From Mesostigma viride (taxonomy: Eukaryota > Streptophyta > Mesostigmatophyceae > Mesostigmatales > Mesostigmataceae), in assembly GCA_009746045.1 (NCBI GenBank), contig RPFO01001846.1:1-64000 (forward strand): a DNA stretch of 64,000 nucleotides, given 5' to 3'. The translations under genes were made by a program, and so were the position numbers. Below, one piece after another: positions 20,000-30,454 of this stretch. How positions within the stretch are numbered: position 1 is the stretch's first letter; each line of letters opens with the position of its first letter. Below the pieces are notes generated by a model, which did not search any database, was not told the DNA's origin, and saw only the letters and a program-made list of their open reading frames with translations.

Positions 20000-22900
20000 C
20001 CCGGTATAGTTGAGGCGGTCGCTGTCCGCAGCAGGCCCGCATAGGATCGAGAGGGGCAGGTGGTCGCCAGCATCTTGCCGGGGTGGCTGGGATGCGATGC
20101 GGTGGCCGTCTGCTAGCTCCGCTATCTTTGGGACCTGTGAGGCCAGGGCCTCGGTGTGGGCGGTGATGGCTTCAAGCTTCTTCATGAGCACGCCGCACTT
20201 GCCCTCCACCTGCATGGTTGAGGCGAGAGACAATTAAGTGCAGCGTGCGTCTCAGATGCCTGGGCCGCGGTGTGCAGCGTCGTGAACTGGCCCCGGCCGG
20301 TTGGAGCTTGTGGAGGTCGCGGACCTTGGTTTCCACATTGGCCGAGACTCGCGCGGGCCTCCACCGTGGTGAGCGTCGTGTTCAGCGAGGTCAGCTTCTC
20401 GGCCAACGGCCAGGTCACGTGCTCCTCCAGCACTGCTCGGATGTCATCCTTGCAGAGGGAGGGAGCCGATGTGGTGCGGGCTGGGCTGGGATGCGGATCT
20501 TGGCGGCGATTTCAGTGTAGGTAGCTCAGTGGAAGAAGCTGCACATGATATAGCGAGGCGGTGGTTGTCAGAGCTCAGTGGCCTGGCAAAGAACGCCTCC
20601 AGGCCGTCGGCGGGGATGGGCCCTAAGGGCCCATGCAAGGAGCTTGCGTTCCTGTGATAAGAAATGCACTATTCTATTCCCACTATTACCAATCCACCAA
20701 CATTTGATTAAAACAATAAGTGGGCAATTACAGAACCCATGAGTGAGCCTGCCACGCTGCACCCATTTCATGATTGATTGTAGTTCTCGTTACCCTAGAA
20801 ACAAACACAAGAAGGGGGGGGGGGGGCGGGACAAGAAAAAGAGACCTAGAACATCGTGCAATTGGCACTTTAGGGCGGCGTAGCCCGGGCTCGCCTCATG
20901 AGCCGTCAGCAACAGTAACTTAATTGCTACTTAACTTAACGAACTAGAAATGGCCATACAAAACTGGCCAACTAATTCTAACTCATGGAACCGGTCCAGC
21001 CCAAGGCCCACCGTCCCGTAGTACCACTCACATAGCGGCGTTCATTCTCATCTGTTATAAAGAAACTACGTTCAGAGAACACCGATTCTATTCCCACTAT
21101 TACCAATCCACCAACATTTGATTAAAACAATAAGTGGGCAATTACAGAACCCATGAGTGAGCCTGCCACGCTGCACCCATTTCATGATTGATTGTAGTTC
21201 TCGTTACCCAACCCCCCTTTCCTGGTGCTTTATCTCCAAAGCTCCGCCAACCACTTTCGCTCAGTGGCTCTCGAGGCTGCCCTGCCGCAACGGTCACGAC
21301 CATTACAATCGCCGGCGGCTGTAGCGAGCCTCATGCACGATAACCCTTCGCAGGGCCCCCCCAGCCTTCCACCCTCGGCCAGTAAAAGAGGGTGTTGAAT
21401 GTGCACGCAAAGACAAGGAAGAAGACGCCTCGTTTAACGACCACGGACCTCCCTCAAAGGCCAGTGCCGCCCTAACGTGACGACAACTTGTAGGACGTCA
21501 CCCGATGCCACCATATCTCGATTACTGTCAACGTTGTCACCTGGGGGAGTAACTTTCCATATTTCAGGTTTTAGTTGATGAGCAGGCTCTCATCACACAC
21601 CCCAGCGGCCGATAAAGCGCAAGCGCAACTGGGCCGGCCAAAATATTTGGTCCTGCCCGGCCCAGGTCCGTCTGTTAAACTGGCCCCTTAAGTCTCGGTC
21701 TGAATCGAAATATTGCATAATTCCGGAATTCGTCCCCACCACATTCCCGAGACCTCACGCACCCATAAGAGCGGATGCTGGTAAATATTTTTCTACTTAC
21801 GCGAGGGCCGACAGACTTGTCGTCCATCACAATGCCCACTGAAAGTAACCCGACCACCCTTCCTTCGGCAGTCAGTAGTCAGGAACTGCAACCCTGCTGC
21901 GACATTCCGCAGCAAAGCGGTAGGCACTGCAGCGTGGCACGGAAATCTTACTCATGGTTTCAGAGTTCCGTACAGGTGCCACGCGCAGGCAAACGCGAAG
22001 TATTTTATAGTCTCTCGTCGGCCAAGAACCCAGCTGCGGGGAGAAAACCGACGAGGGTAATTAATTTCTTTTTCACAGTCACGTGACTGTTCAAGCTATG
22101 TCAGTCACGCGCCATCTCTAATCGGCCACCGCCAGCCAAAAGGCTGACGCGATTAGGGCAGCATTAAATTTCTTGTAATCCGCCATACCCATACCCCATA
22201 CATCCGATTACAAGAAAAAGAGACCTAGAACATCGTGCAATTGGCACTTTAGGGCGGCGTAGCCCGGGCTCGCCTCATGAGCCGTCAGCAACAGTAACTT
22301 AATTGCTACTTAACTTAACGAACTAGAAATGGCCATACAAAACTGGCCAACTAATTCTAACTCATGGAACCGGTCCAGCCCAAGGCCCACCGTCCCGTAG
22401 TACCACTCACATAGCGGCGTTCATTCTCATCTGTTATAAAGAAACTACGTTCAGAGAACACCGATTTCGGCGCATTCTTCTTTGGTCAGTTGCAGCCATG
22501 CAGATGCTGAAAGAAAAGCGTTCGTAATCTGGTAGGTACTTTCGCCGTTTGTGTTCGTGGCCGAGGGTTTCTTTAGCTCGGGCGAGGCGCTGGGCGATGG
22601 GTTTGCTGGCGGTGGGTTGGCGGGCCGGCCCAGACAGCTGGGCAAGGACGAATCATGGCGAGCGGGGTGGGCTGGGAGCCGGAAAGCTCCTTTTCCAAAC
22701 CTCGCTTGGCTTTTGGAGTCGTCATAGCTGCTTGTCACGTGCGTAACGTTGTCAATACTGTGTTTTAGCCGTAACCGATTATACTGGCGGGTGCGTCTTA
22801 AAAAGGCGCATCGATCGAATGCAAGTGATCTGACCGAATTTGGGGCTCAGATGCAAAAGATCTGAGCTCCGCCGTCAGCCATACCGCCGTCATGCAGCCA
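20000..22900 (-). pseudogene. LINE ORF1-like element, copy A, interrupted
   Basis: Minus strand. A 5' UTR block at about 22750-22900 matches the one at 29450-29565. ORF1 opens at 22738 (MTSSYDDSKSQARFGKG, then Pro/Ser-rich) and reads LQLTKEECAEIGV to 22467. A composite repeat follows (20671-22466), and decayed ORF1 text resumes at 20670-20000 in shifting frames (DIRAVLEEHVTWPLAEKL, MQVEGKCGVLMKKLEAITAH), which looks like a coiled coil. The ORF1/gag role (RNA binding and trimerisation) is inferred from copy B. Confidence 0.6.
20671..22466. repeat. Composite duplicated repeat inside LINE copy A
   Basis: Module A (125 bp) occurs at 20671-20795 and 21085-21209. Module B (257 bp) occurs at 20831-21087 and 22210-22466 (offset 1379). 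Order: A, a 35-bp linker containing a 13-base G run, B, then A', about 1 kb of unique sequence, B'. B and A' overlap by 3 bases. This looks like a 1.38-kb unit duplicated in tandem with the first copy collapsed internally. The unique part (21210-22209) has no recognised gene and includes a perfect palindrome CAGTCACGTGACTG at about 22076. Confidence 0.85.
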
Positions 22901-23094
22901 TTTTCGTTTGATCCACCGGCCTCTGGGCCTACTATGATCTACATGAAGATGTGACCGAGAGCATAATGGGGGTCAGCTAGTCCTTCAAGGGAGCGGAAAC
23001 TACACTGATGGGTCCGATTAGATCGAGCAAAATGCATTATTGAATTACATCCAGCCCGCGCAAGTCCTGAGGGGACGAATTTGATCAGAAGACG

Positions 23095-23290
23095 GCACCC
23101 GGACCAGGTTGGCATATATCGGGCTCATCTATGCAGACGACGCGGCGCTCCTAGGTAGAGGATTGTGGCCAGCACTCAGACCGGGCCAGATCGATTGTCG
23201 GATCGCGATCGGGGCCGGCCTGGGTCATACCTAGGCCGAGTTGGCTAGGAATTAGGGCCTACTGCCTAGACTGTGCGGAAGTAATGGCAC
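23095..23290 (+). pseudogene. Decayed LINE reverse transcriptase fragment
   Basis: One short frame reads GLIYADDAALLGRG, the catalytic YADD region of non-LTR reverse transcriptases. Flanking frames are broken. The stretch between this and 23600 is otherwise featureless and AT-rich. Confidence 0.5.
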
Positions 23291-23605
23291 CCCACTTCTA
23301 GGCTGGCCCCCTTGGGTATGAAGAAATCTATTCATGAACGACTTGATCAGTTGGTTCTAATTTAAAAGAAATCTGGTGATTGAGTGCTCATGGAAGCGAC
23401 AATAACTGAAATTGAGCATAAAGTACTTCAACTACAAGACATTGCTACATTAATCTGGATTCTTCCAGATTTCTGTCCTGCACTGGTTGCCGACTTGCCT
23501 CTTAAGTTGGGGGCCTTTAGCCCCTCAACTGCAGCATGTTTTGATTGCTATTATTGAGAAAACTATTATAAACTTGATAGCTATTATAAACTGATTGCTA
23601 ATATA

Positions 23606-24335
23606 TTGTTGGCATCCTTAACGAGCGCGAGCACGGCGGGGTTAGCACTGGCTAGGTACCGCCTGGCCGACCTGATTTATGCGGACGGCACCACCCTCAT
23701 CGCGCGCCCCGAGCACATTCAGACCTGGCTGGACTGTCTGGGCCTGGAGGCGAGGGCGGCGCGGGGTTGGAGATTAGTGTCAAAACTGAGGCGATGGTGA
23801 TTGGGGCCTCCAGTAGACCACCGCTACCGCGCCTGCTCGACGGGACGGAGGTCCCGTTCTGCGATTGCTTCACTGAACTGTTGGGGAGTATGCTCCCTGA
23901 CACCGCGCAGACGATGTGGACATCCGCATCGGCCTGGCCTGGGCCAGGCTCCGTTCGCTCAACACCTACTGGCGCTCGAAGGGCCTGGGCGAGCACCGCA
24001 AGCGCATGCTCTTCAAGGTTCTCGCCCTCACGGTGCTCAGTGACTGGCAGCTAGGCTAGACGGCACGGTTTACAGGATGCTCCGACAGGTCCTGAACGTA
24101 GGGTTTTCCAAGCATACGTCATTAGAGTCTTTGTATCAGGGTATGCGTCGCATTTCGGACGAGATTAGGCAGCGTAGGATAGCATTTGTAGGACATCTTG
24201 CTCGCACCAGCCATGTGCGCAGGTCGACACTGCACTTGGTCTGGCCGGCCCCCAGCGGCTTGGCCAGCCAGGGCAGCATATCCTGACCTGGCCTGGCCGG
24301 CCCAAGAACATTCCCAAAAGGGTAGGGAAACATTA
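23606..24335 (+). pseudogene. LINE ORF2 fragment (RT end and C-terminal part)
   Basis: In three successive frames: RLADLIYADGTTLIARPEHIQ (catalytic YADD altered to YADG), then GLEISVKTEAMVIGASS with DGTEVPFCDCFTELLGSMLP, then LRQVLNVGFSKHTSLESLYQ and RRIAFVGHLARTSHVRRS. The order matches the LINE at 49.2-50.4 kb. The DNA at 24213-24330 also matches 53037-53150 in inverse orientation. Not functional. Confidence 0.75.
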
Positions 24336-24339
24336 ATTA

Positions 24340-24374
24340 ATTAGACTCGTGCTCCCGTTGGGGAGTCACGGAGC
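24340..24374 (-). repeat. 3'-terminal module, type 2 (CTCCCGTTGGGGAG)
   Basis: CTCGTGCTCCCGTTGGGGAG followed by TCACGGAGC. The same module is at 38923-38957 and 51749-51775 on the other strand, each beside TAATTAA. Probably the end of a retroelement. Confidence 0.7.
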
Positions 24375-24999
24375 ATTAACCCCGATGGATGGATTGAATT
24401 GAATTGAATTGAATTGTAACATAACTCCGTTGGGAGAATATGTAGCACATATCCCTGACTGAGAAGGGGCATATGGCCTATAATACATTCTAGGCTACTT
24501 CCTGCAAGGCTGGGAATGTAAACGACGGCTTGCTCTAGGTGCACCAGGGCACCTGCACGTACCCGAGGTCATGATCGTTCACGCCTATGCCCAGCTAAGG
24601 GGGAGCATATATGTCATGTGGGGGAAGATCATCATGGCTATACAGGAGCTAGGGCATGGCTTCTCAGCAGAGACTGTGACTCCCTGCCAGGTTGTGAAAT
24701 ACGTCGGTACGTCAAATACGTCGGCCTCCAAAATACGGGTATATACGTAGACCCCGGCAGAATACGTCGGCTTGAATACGGCAAAATACGACAGTGTGCA
24801 ATTCGGCCTTTAGAGCATGGTTATGAATGGGCCTTTTGGGTTTGAGGCTTTAGGGTATGGTTATGCAATATGGTTACCACTCATGGCAAGGTGCAGTCAA
24901 GTCAGAACACTGACAACCATTATTACCATGCATGAATGAGACAACGAGCTATCAAATCTGATCATCCTATATCAAAATGGGTCATGAATGAATAACTAA

Positions 25000-25644
25000 T
25001 TGCCTTGTCTTTTGCTTCTGAAGAAGTTTGCCTGCCAGCAGCCACCGACTGGGAGCAGTGATCAGCCCTTTGTACTGACTCAGGCCGGAAATCATCGCCT
25101 TGAAAGAGCGGCTCTGAGCCGCGTGAAAGGAAATTGCGTTCTCAACAAAGACGGTTGGCCACCAGGAGCTGGCACTCCTCTTCGTTTGTGGGGTTCACAA
25201 ACCTCGTGATTGTCTGCTGGCGAGGATCACCTGCAATGGCCGACCCCGAAGCAAGGCCCTGGCCGCTCTCCGCCACTGCCCTGAAGCTCAGGTGCCGCTG
25301 CTTCTTCGCCTTCAGCCCGGCCTTCTTGCCCACAACTCCTGGAATTCTAGCTTCCGTTTCTGCCCAATCTTTGCGTCAGGGCAGGCGTCTATGCCCTGCC
25401 CTGCGATGCTCGCAAAATGTGCGCGCATCCTGGTCGCACTGATCTGCTTGCCATCGCCACTGGTAAAATTGTGGCCGCAAAATGAGCAGCTAAACTTGAC
25501 CTGCGAAACCGTATTCCCCAGAGCATCCTTCACCGTGACAGTCTTTTTTTCTACAAATTTATGCACCGGCACTTTGTGTGGCATGGCTGCAAAAACACGT
25601 TTGACAACTACTAGCACAAAATCCGATGGCACACCGCCATGCAA
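25000..25644 (-). pseudogene. hAT transposase N-terminal fragment (BED-type zinc finger)
   Basis: Opens MHGGVPSDFVLVVVKRVFAA. The finger reads FSCSFCGHNFTSGDGKQISA, then RMRAHFASIAGQGIDACP. A one-base loss near 25325 moves the text to the next frame (QTITRFVNPTNEEECQLLVA), and an extra base near 25140 leads to FVENAISFHAAQSRSFKAM and GLITAPSRWLL, the usual hAT text before the catalytic domain. No DDE core or dimerisation region remains. Consistent with the TIRs of the surrounding element. Confidence 0.7.
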
Positions 25645-25839
25645 TATTCATCATACAGGCTATATTACGTGCCACACGTTCCCAACACAGCTGGCATTTT
25701 CATCTTGCTGGCACTCTCTCCGTGTATGGAATTTTTTTTTTTTTCCGGTGAAATGGGTGTTAGTTTATTTCCATAGGTGACCCAGGTATGCCAAAAATAG
25801 CCTGAAATGCCTAGTTGTGCCTAAATTGGGGTGCCCGCA

Positions 25840-27437
25840 TTAATAAGGCGCGCCCTGCGACCAAGGTAGCCATTGTACTGTAGATATATCGTCATCCGGC
25901 ATAAGTGTAAAGACCTGGTTCATGCCCATGAGTGCATGGAAGACTTCCAGTGGGCTGGGGGTGTCATTGTTAGGGCCCGGGTCCCATACTTTGTGTTGTT
26001 CCGTCGCCAGGAGCCAGTAACGACGCATAGCCAGGTTCCAAGAGGAGATAAACCGGCGGACCACGGCACCTCTCGTGTACGCGGCACGTAACGTGAATAC
26101 GGTCTCGTTGCGAACTTGCCATATGGTGTGAAGCATCGTCGTGCGTAGCCATATCCATGCCATCTGGTTGGCTGTGAGGCTCGCGTCCCGTAATCCCGTG
26201 ATGCCGAAAATAACCGTAGATAGTGTGACGGTGGTGGGGGGAGCTGTAATAGCCATCCACTTGGCCCATATACCCAGCAGCCATTGCCAAACCCCTGCGA
26301 GTTGGCAGTCCAGAAATCTGTGCTCAATTGTTTCATCTGGAAAGTTGCATAAGCACGCCGCCGCGTGGGAGTACCGGTGGTGCAATTGGGAATTGACCCC
26401 GATGGCCCGATGCATAAGCAGGTGCTGGACGTCGGTGGCCCGTTTGTCAACCAATGGGTGATCAACTGCCAAGGTAATGTTCTTGATCCAGGTGTAGCCC
26501 GGCCACTCGGGGTGCCAGCGCAGGCAACCCGGGTGCATCCTATGATTTTTATGTAGAAGTAGCCGGTATCCCCAGTCTGCCGTGTACTCGAAAAGGCACT
26601 TCGTCATGGGGGTGCCGCCAGATGTGAGGACCCACCCAAATTCTAGCGGGTCTAGAGCAAGCGTGTCCAGTCGCCCCTTGCCAACATGTAGCCATGTGGT
26701 GTCGCGTATCACTGTGGTGGGGTCCAGGGGTAACATGCACGCCTGTGACAGTGACCACGGGACCACTCGAATGCGGTGACATTGAAATGCTGGAATGTAG
26801 GCGTACGATGGAATCAATTTGCCGAGAAGTCCTTGACCGTCGGGTGTCTCCTGGAGCAATTGTATGGTAACGCCCGTCGACGCGACCGCAACGATGCAGC
26901 CCTTATGTACGGACGTGTCGCGATCCGGGTATAATAGCTCACCCATTCCCCGACTTGTAGGGGTTTGCGTGGGGTTGTCATGAGGGTATGCCATCCTGCG
27001 GGAATTGCTTGTAGAAGGTTGTCCCAAGCTGGTCGGCTGGGCACTGTTTGCGATCCACGCACTGATTTCCGTGTATGTTAGGAGGCGATATCGGTCACCG
27101 TCAGCCGCGTATAAATCGATGATTCGCGTAACCGGCGGGTTGGCCGTCAAAAAGCCCTCATATGGGTTGCGGCCGCTTAAAACACCAAACACATGTTATG
27201 CTCACTATCGCGCAGCAAATCATTGAAATATAATGGTTGGCGTGCCACCTCTTCCCGCGTGGTAGGGTGAGCAATTCTGTCCGGTTTTAGGTTCTTATAA
27301 CCTTTCCACATACGTGCCCAGTACCATGGTAAGCCTTTATACGAAGTGAGCGCACATGTAAGTATTGCTGCCCCCAAGTGCCATGATGTACCATTGTTGT
27401 GGGTATAGGTTGTGGCGAAAGCTTCTTGTGCCAACAT
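25840..27437 (-). pseudogene. LINE ORF2 C-terminal fragment with zf-RVT-like region
   Basis: A 450-residue open frame (27192-25840) is preceded by a related frame (27437-27177, WHLGAAILTCALTSYKGLPWYW). Motifs: LLMHRAIGVNSQLHHRYSHA, then CLCNFPDETIEHRFLDCQ and GVWQWLLGIWAKW, a typical zinc region after non-LTR reverse transcriptases. The RT and endonuclease are absent, so it is a 5'-truncated copy or captured piece within the TIR transposon. It differs from the other LINE families here. Confidence 0.75.
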
Positions 27438-27999
27438 CCACGTGTATGGAAATTTCAGTTAGCTTGCCAACTGCCAAGTCATTATGTCAGTCAGTCAGTA
27501 ATAAGGTTATTCTTGCACAAGTCATTATGAACTGGAGTGACTGGACTCGGGACTGACGAAAAGCCTAGTTCGTAGTAATCGAGCCTAGTTTGCATAGTAG
27601 AAGATCTTGGGGGAGGTAGGCGCCGCGCCACGTTCCGGCTGGCCTCGCGCCAAGCACTGCCCTGGCTCGAACCTCGAAAATTGCCCAAGTCCAAATCACG
27701 TATTCGGGACCAAATACGCGTAGAATACGTCGGGGCCCAAAAAACGCGTATTGCCGTATTTATTTTGACAATACGCACGTATTTCACAACCTGGACTCCC
27801 TGCATGGGCACTGAATAATTAAATAAAGCTAGGCATCATCTGGAGGGTGGCTCATCATAGGCACACATGCATGTACATGACTAAAAAGGCTAGGCCTCAG
27901 CTGGTATAGTGCACCTGTAGTAGGCGGGCATGTACAAGGCCACTGTCTAACTATTCTACACTACTAGCTGAGCACTGCTGTATTCCGGCCCCTAGGCTG

Positions 28000-29441
28000 G
28001 GGCTTCTGGCGGAGTCACTGGGGCCGCCGCGTGGTCGAGGGGATCGCATGCCAGGGCTTGTGGCCGACGTAGATGGCCGCCCCCTTCCTGTACACCGATT
28101 GGCCCGCCTTGGTCTGCCGGAGCTGGAGTGAGGTAGGTCGGCTTTAGCTCCCGTCGCCGTTGTTGCTGCGCCAGGGTCAAGTCGTCGTCAAGGGTGAAGG
28201 GAGTCTTCTCGAGCAACTTAATTGCGGCGTCTGAGAAACGAAATCTTGTCCGCTGGGCTCTCAAAGATGAGAAGAAGCGGAGGCGCCCCTGCCTTACCCC
28301 GCGCGCGGGGAAGGCGGTGGGCGATCTCACCAAGGAGGCCCATGCGTGCAAGGATTTTGCTCGATCTCAAACGCACGTGCAAGCTTCTCGGAATTCTCAC
28401 CTTCCTCCATGTCGAAGTTCTTGACAATGACGTTGAGGCTGCGCTTGGCGAGCTCGGCCTCCTCGCGGAGGTCAAGCGTCTGCCGGCCGTTGGATCGAGC
28501 TGGGCTGCGACGGCAGAGGTGGTGGAGGTGGTATGTTGCTTAAGCATGTCCGCCCAGGTCGTGATGGGAGGAGCATCGCCGGCCAGGCCAGCAGGGCCGG
28601 GCTGGCTTGGCGGCAATGTCCTTCACTGCCTGGGCGGTGAGGCCTGCGGTGTTCTGCAGGACCTAGCTCGATAGCGATCGATGGCATTGTTCTTAAGACG
28701 CTGGTCGATGTCGAGGATCTGGGCTTTGATGTCGGCGGTGGAGGTGCATGGTTATATGGAGGTGGCAGTGGAGGTGGATCGAGGCGAGGAGGGTGGAGGT
28801 GGAGGTGACGGTGGTGGAAATGTGAGGGAGCTCAGTAGCCAGCGTGCCGCCCATTGCCGCCACATCTGCGGCAAGGGGGGTCACGTGCTGCTGAAAGGCT
28901 TCCGTGAGGATGAAGCGGTATGTGGCTGCGGAGATGGTGGGGGCCCAGATCTCGCCGTCAGACTTCGTCAGCAGGGAACAGAGAATCATGTGCTGAAGCT
29001 CGGGCCGGGGGTAAAGGCCCGTCAGCAGCAGGTCGTGGCTCTGTTTAAAATCAGTGCCGTCAAATTCCCGAGTAGGCGGTGGATGCTGTGAAGGTAGAGG
29101 CATGTGCAGCTCAAGAAGCGAGGCGTAGTCCCCGAAGAAAATGCAATGCAAAGCAGCGACCGGAGAAATGTTGTTGAACCAGTTGTGATCGTCGGCATGG
29201 AGGGAATGGAGCTTGAAACGCGGTTCGCGTGGAAAGGATGAGCGGCTGCGCGTTTAGGGTCTGGCGAGGCCGATGGCGAGGCAGGAAGCCCGGGAGGGTG
29301 CTGGGCGGCCACCAGTGCGCGACTAGTGTCACCGCTGCCTGCCGGACCTGAGGGCGAAGCTGCAGCCGAAGCTGCAGACGTATTTTCATTGCCGAGCGCA
29401 GCCGCCAGGCTGCGTTGCATCGAGGCGCGTTTGTTCGCCAT
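28000..29441 (-). pseudogene. LINE ORF1 protein (coiled coil plus RRM-like), frameshifted
   Basis: Starts MANKRASMQRSLAAALGNEN, then Ala/Ser/Pro-rich. Continues in a second frame with HNWFNNISPVAALHCIFFGD and WAPTISAATYRFILTEAFQQ, a coiled segment (DIKAQILDIDQRLKNNAIDR), and ends RIPRSLHVRLRSSKILARMG, ADKISFLRRRNAAIKLLEKT, FTLDDDLTLAQQQRRRELKP. The end resembles the RNA-binding region of LINE ORF1 proteins. At least three frame changes. It ends PVTPPEAPA and is followed directly by the 3' UTR. Confidence 0.7.
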
Positions 29442-29564
29442 ATATTGCGTAGTGGCGTCGGAAAATTATATCAGCATGTGCGTCTTAGAAAGACGAAGCG
29501 ATTGTGATATTCACGACTAAATTCGGTGCTCAAACGTGAAAGTTATGAGCGCCGCCGTCAGCCA

Positions 29565-29928
29565 TGGCTACCTCGTGGCTCGTGGCTGGCTGGATGGATG
29601 GATGCGCTGGTCTAGATGGATGGTTGGGTGGGTGCAAACAGTCCTACCGGTCTAATCTATCTACATCATCGCCCTACAACATCTATCTGACAGCATCATT
29701 AACTACAACATCTAGATCTAATCAGCATCACGCTGCCCTAGGGGAGCTGTCTGGCGTGCCTCCCGTGGGTTTGCACACGCGGGCGCTGCCCCACAGGGGG
29801 GGGCTCGTTGTCCTCTATGACCTGGGCCCACTTGGCCATGTCCATCATCTTCTTCCAAATCACGGAGAGGCCTAGGCCCCCCATGTCCTCTACTAGCTGT
29901 TCTTAGAAGGTGCGGGCCTTGCGGCGGG
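29565..29928 (-). mobile_element. LINE 3' end (ORF2 tail, 3' UTR, short GGAT tail), 5'-truncated
   Basis: Minus strand reads FKEQLVEDMGGLGLSVIWKK and EPPCGAAPACANPREARQTA, then a 3' UTR matching 50390-50493 and a short GGAT-rich tail. Same family as the LINE at 49.2-50.5 kb, in reverse orientation. Confidence 0.8.
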
Positions 29929-30275
29929 AAACATGCCACGAACTACATCCAGATGTTGCTGGCCGACCTAGTGGTCCCAGCCCAGTTTGAACACCGCATC
30001 CACTTTCTCTCCCTTCTTTGGACTGCCATGCAGAACAAGAGGCGGTGGCAGAAGATTGTCAAGGCTCACACGCCAGCCCCTGTGGGCAAGCCACCTCCCC
30101 CCAAGAGGAGGCGGCGTTTTGATGAGTAGTGTAGTTAGGATTTTTCTAGACTAGATAGCTTAGAGTTAGGTTAGTTCGATTACGCGGCTCCCTCCACTCC
30201 CCCATCCATCAAGGAATATGTGCTACATGATCTCCCAACGGAGGCATGTCATAATTGAATTGAATTGAATTGAAT
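29929..30275 (+). mobile_element. LINE ORF2 C-terminus and 3' end, 5'-truncated
   Basis: Reads NYIQMLLADLVVPAQFEHRI, then SLLWTAMQNKRRWQKIVKAH and ends KRRRRFDE with a stop at about 30129. A 3' UTR with the terminal module (ATGTGCTACATGATCTCCCAACGGAGG) and an (AATTG)n tail follow. The same C-terminus is on the minus strand at 52848-53037. From the tail to 30454 nothing else is seen. Confidence 0.8.
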
Positions 30276-30454
30276 ATTGTTGGCAAAGTATCCACAAACC
30301 ACGGGGAGTCACTACCGCCCAGGTTGCCTCCCCCAAGGGGGACTGCTGCTCAACTTTCATGAGACAACAACAACTACTTTCATGAGCAATTATTAATTTT
30401 TTCAATCAATTACCGCAGCCGACCAGACAGGAGGGCCATACCCAATTTCATTAA

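Larger units (their letters stand above)
24688..27793. mobile_element. hAT-like TIR DNA transposon nested in a LINE 3' UTR
   Basis: Perfect 17-bp terminal inverted repeats CAGGTTGTGAAATACGT at both ends. The flanking duplication GACTCCCTGC lies at 24678-24687 and 27794-27803; removing the insert restores the LINE 3' UTR known from other copies. Subterminal regions at both ends are packed with AATACG repeats, typical of hAT transposase binding zones. Inside are a broken hAT-type zinc-finger N-terminus (25.0-25.64 kb) and a LINE ORF2 piece (25.84-27.44 kb). The duplication is 10 bp rather than the 8 bp usual for hAT. Confidence 0.9.
24394..29565 (-). mobile_element. ORF1-only LINE-like retroelement, copy B, with nested DNA transposon
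   Basis: Reading the minus strand: 5' UTR (29565-29442), ORF1 (29441-28000), a 3' UTR of about 430 bp (28000-27794 and 24677-24420) and an (AATTG)n tail at 24394-24420. There is no ORF2 between ORF1 and the 3' UTR. The same ORF1-to-3' UTR junction recurs at 53.5-54.05 kb, so the layout is not a one-off deletion. The 3' UTR is split by a 3.1-kb transposon at 24688-27793, which is younger. Confidence 0.75.
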
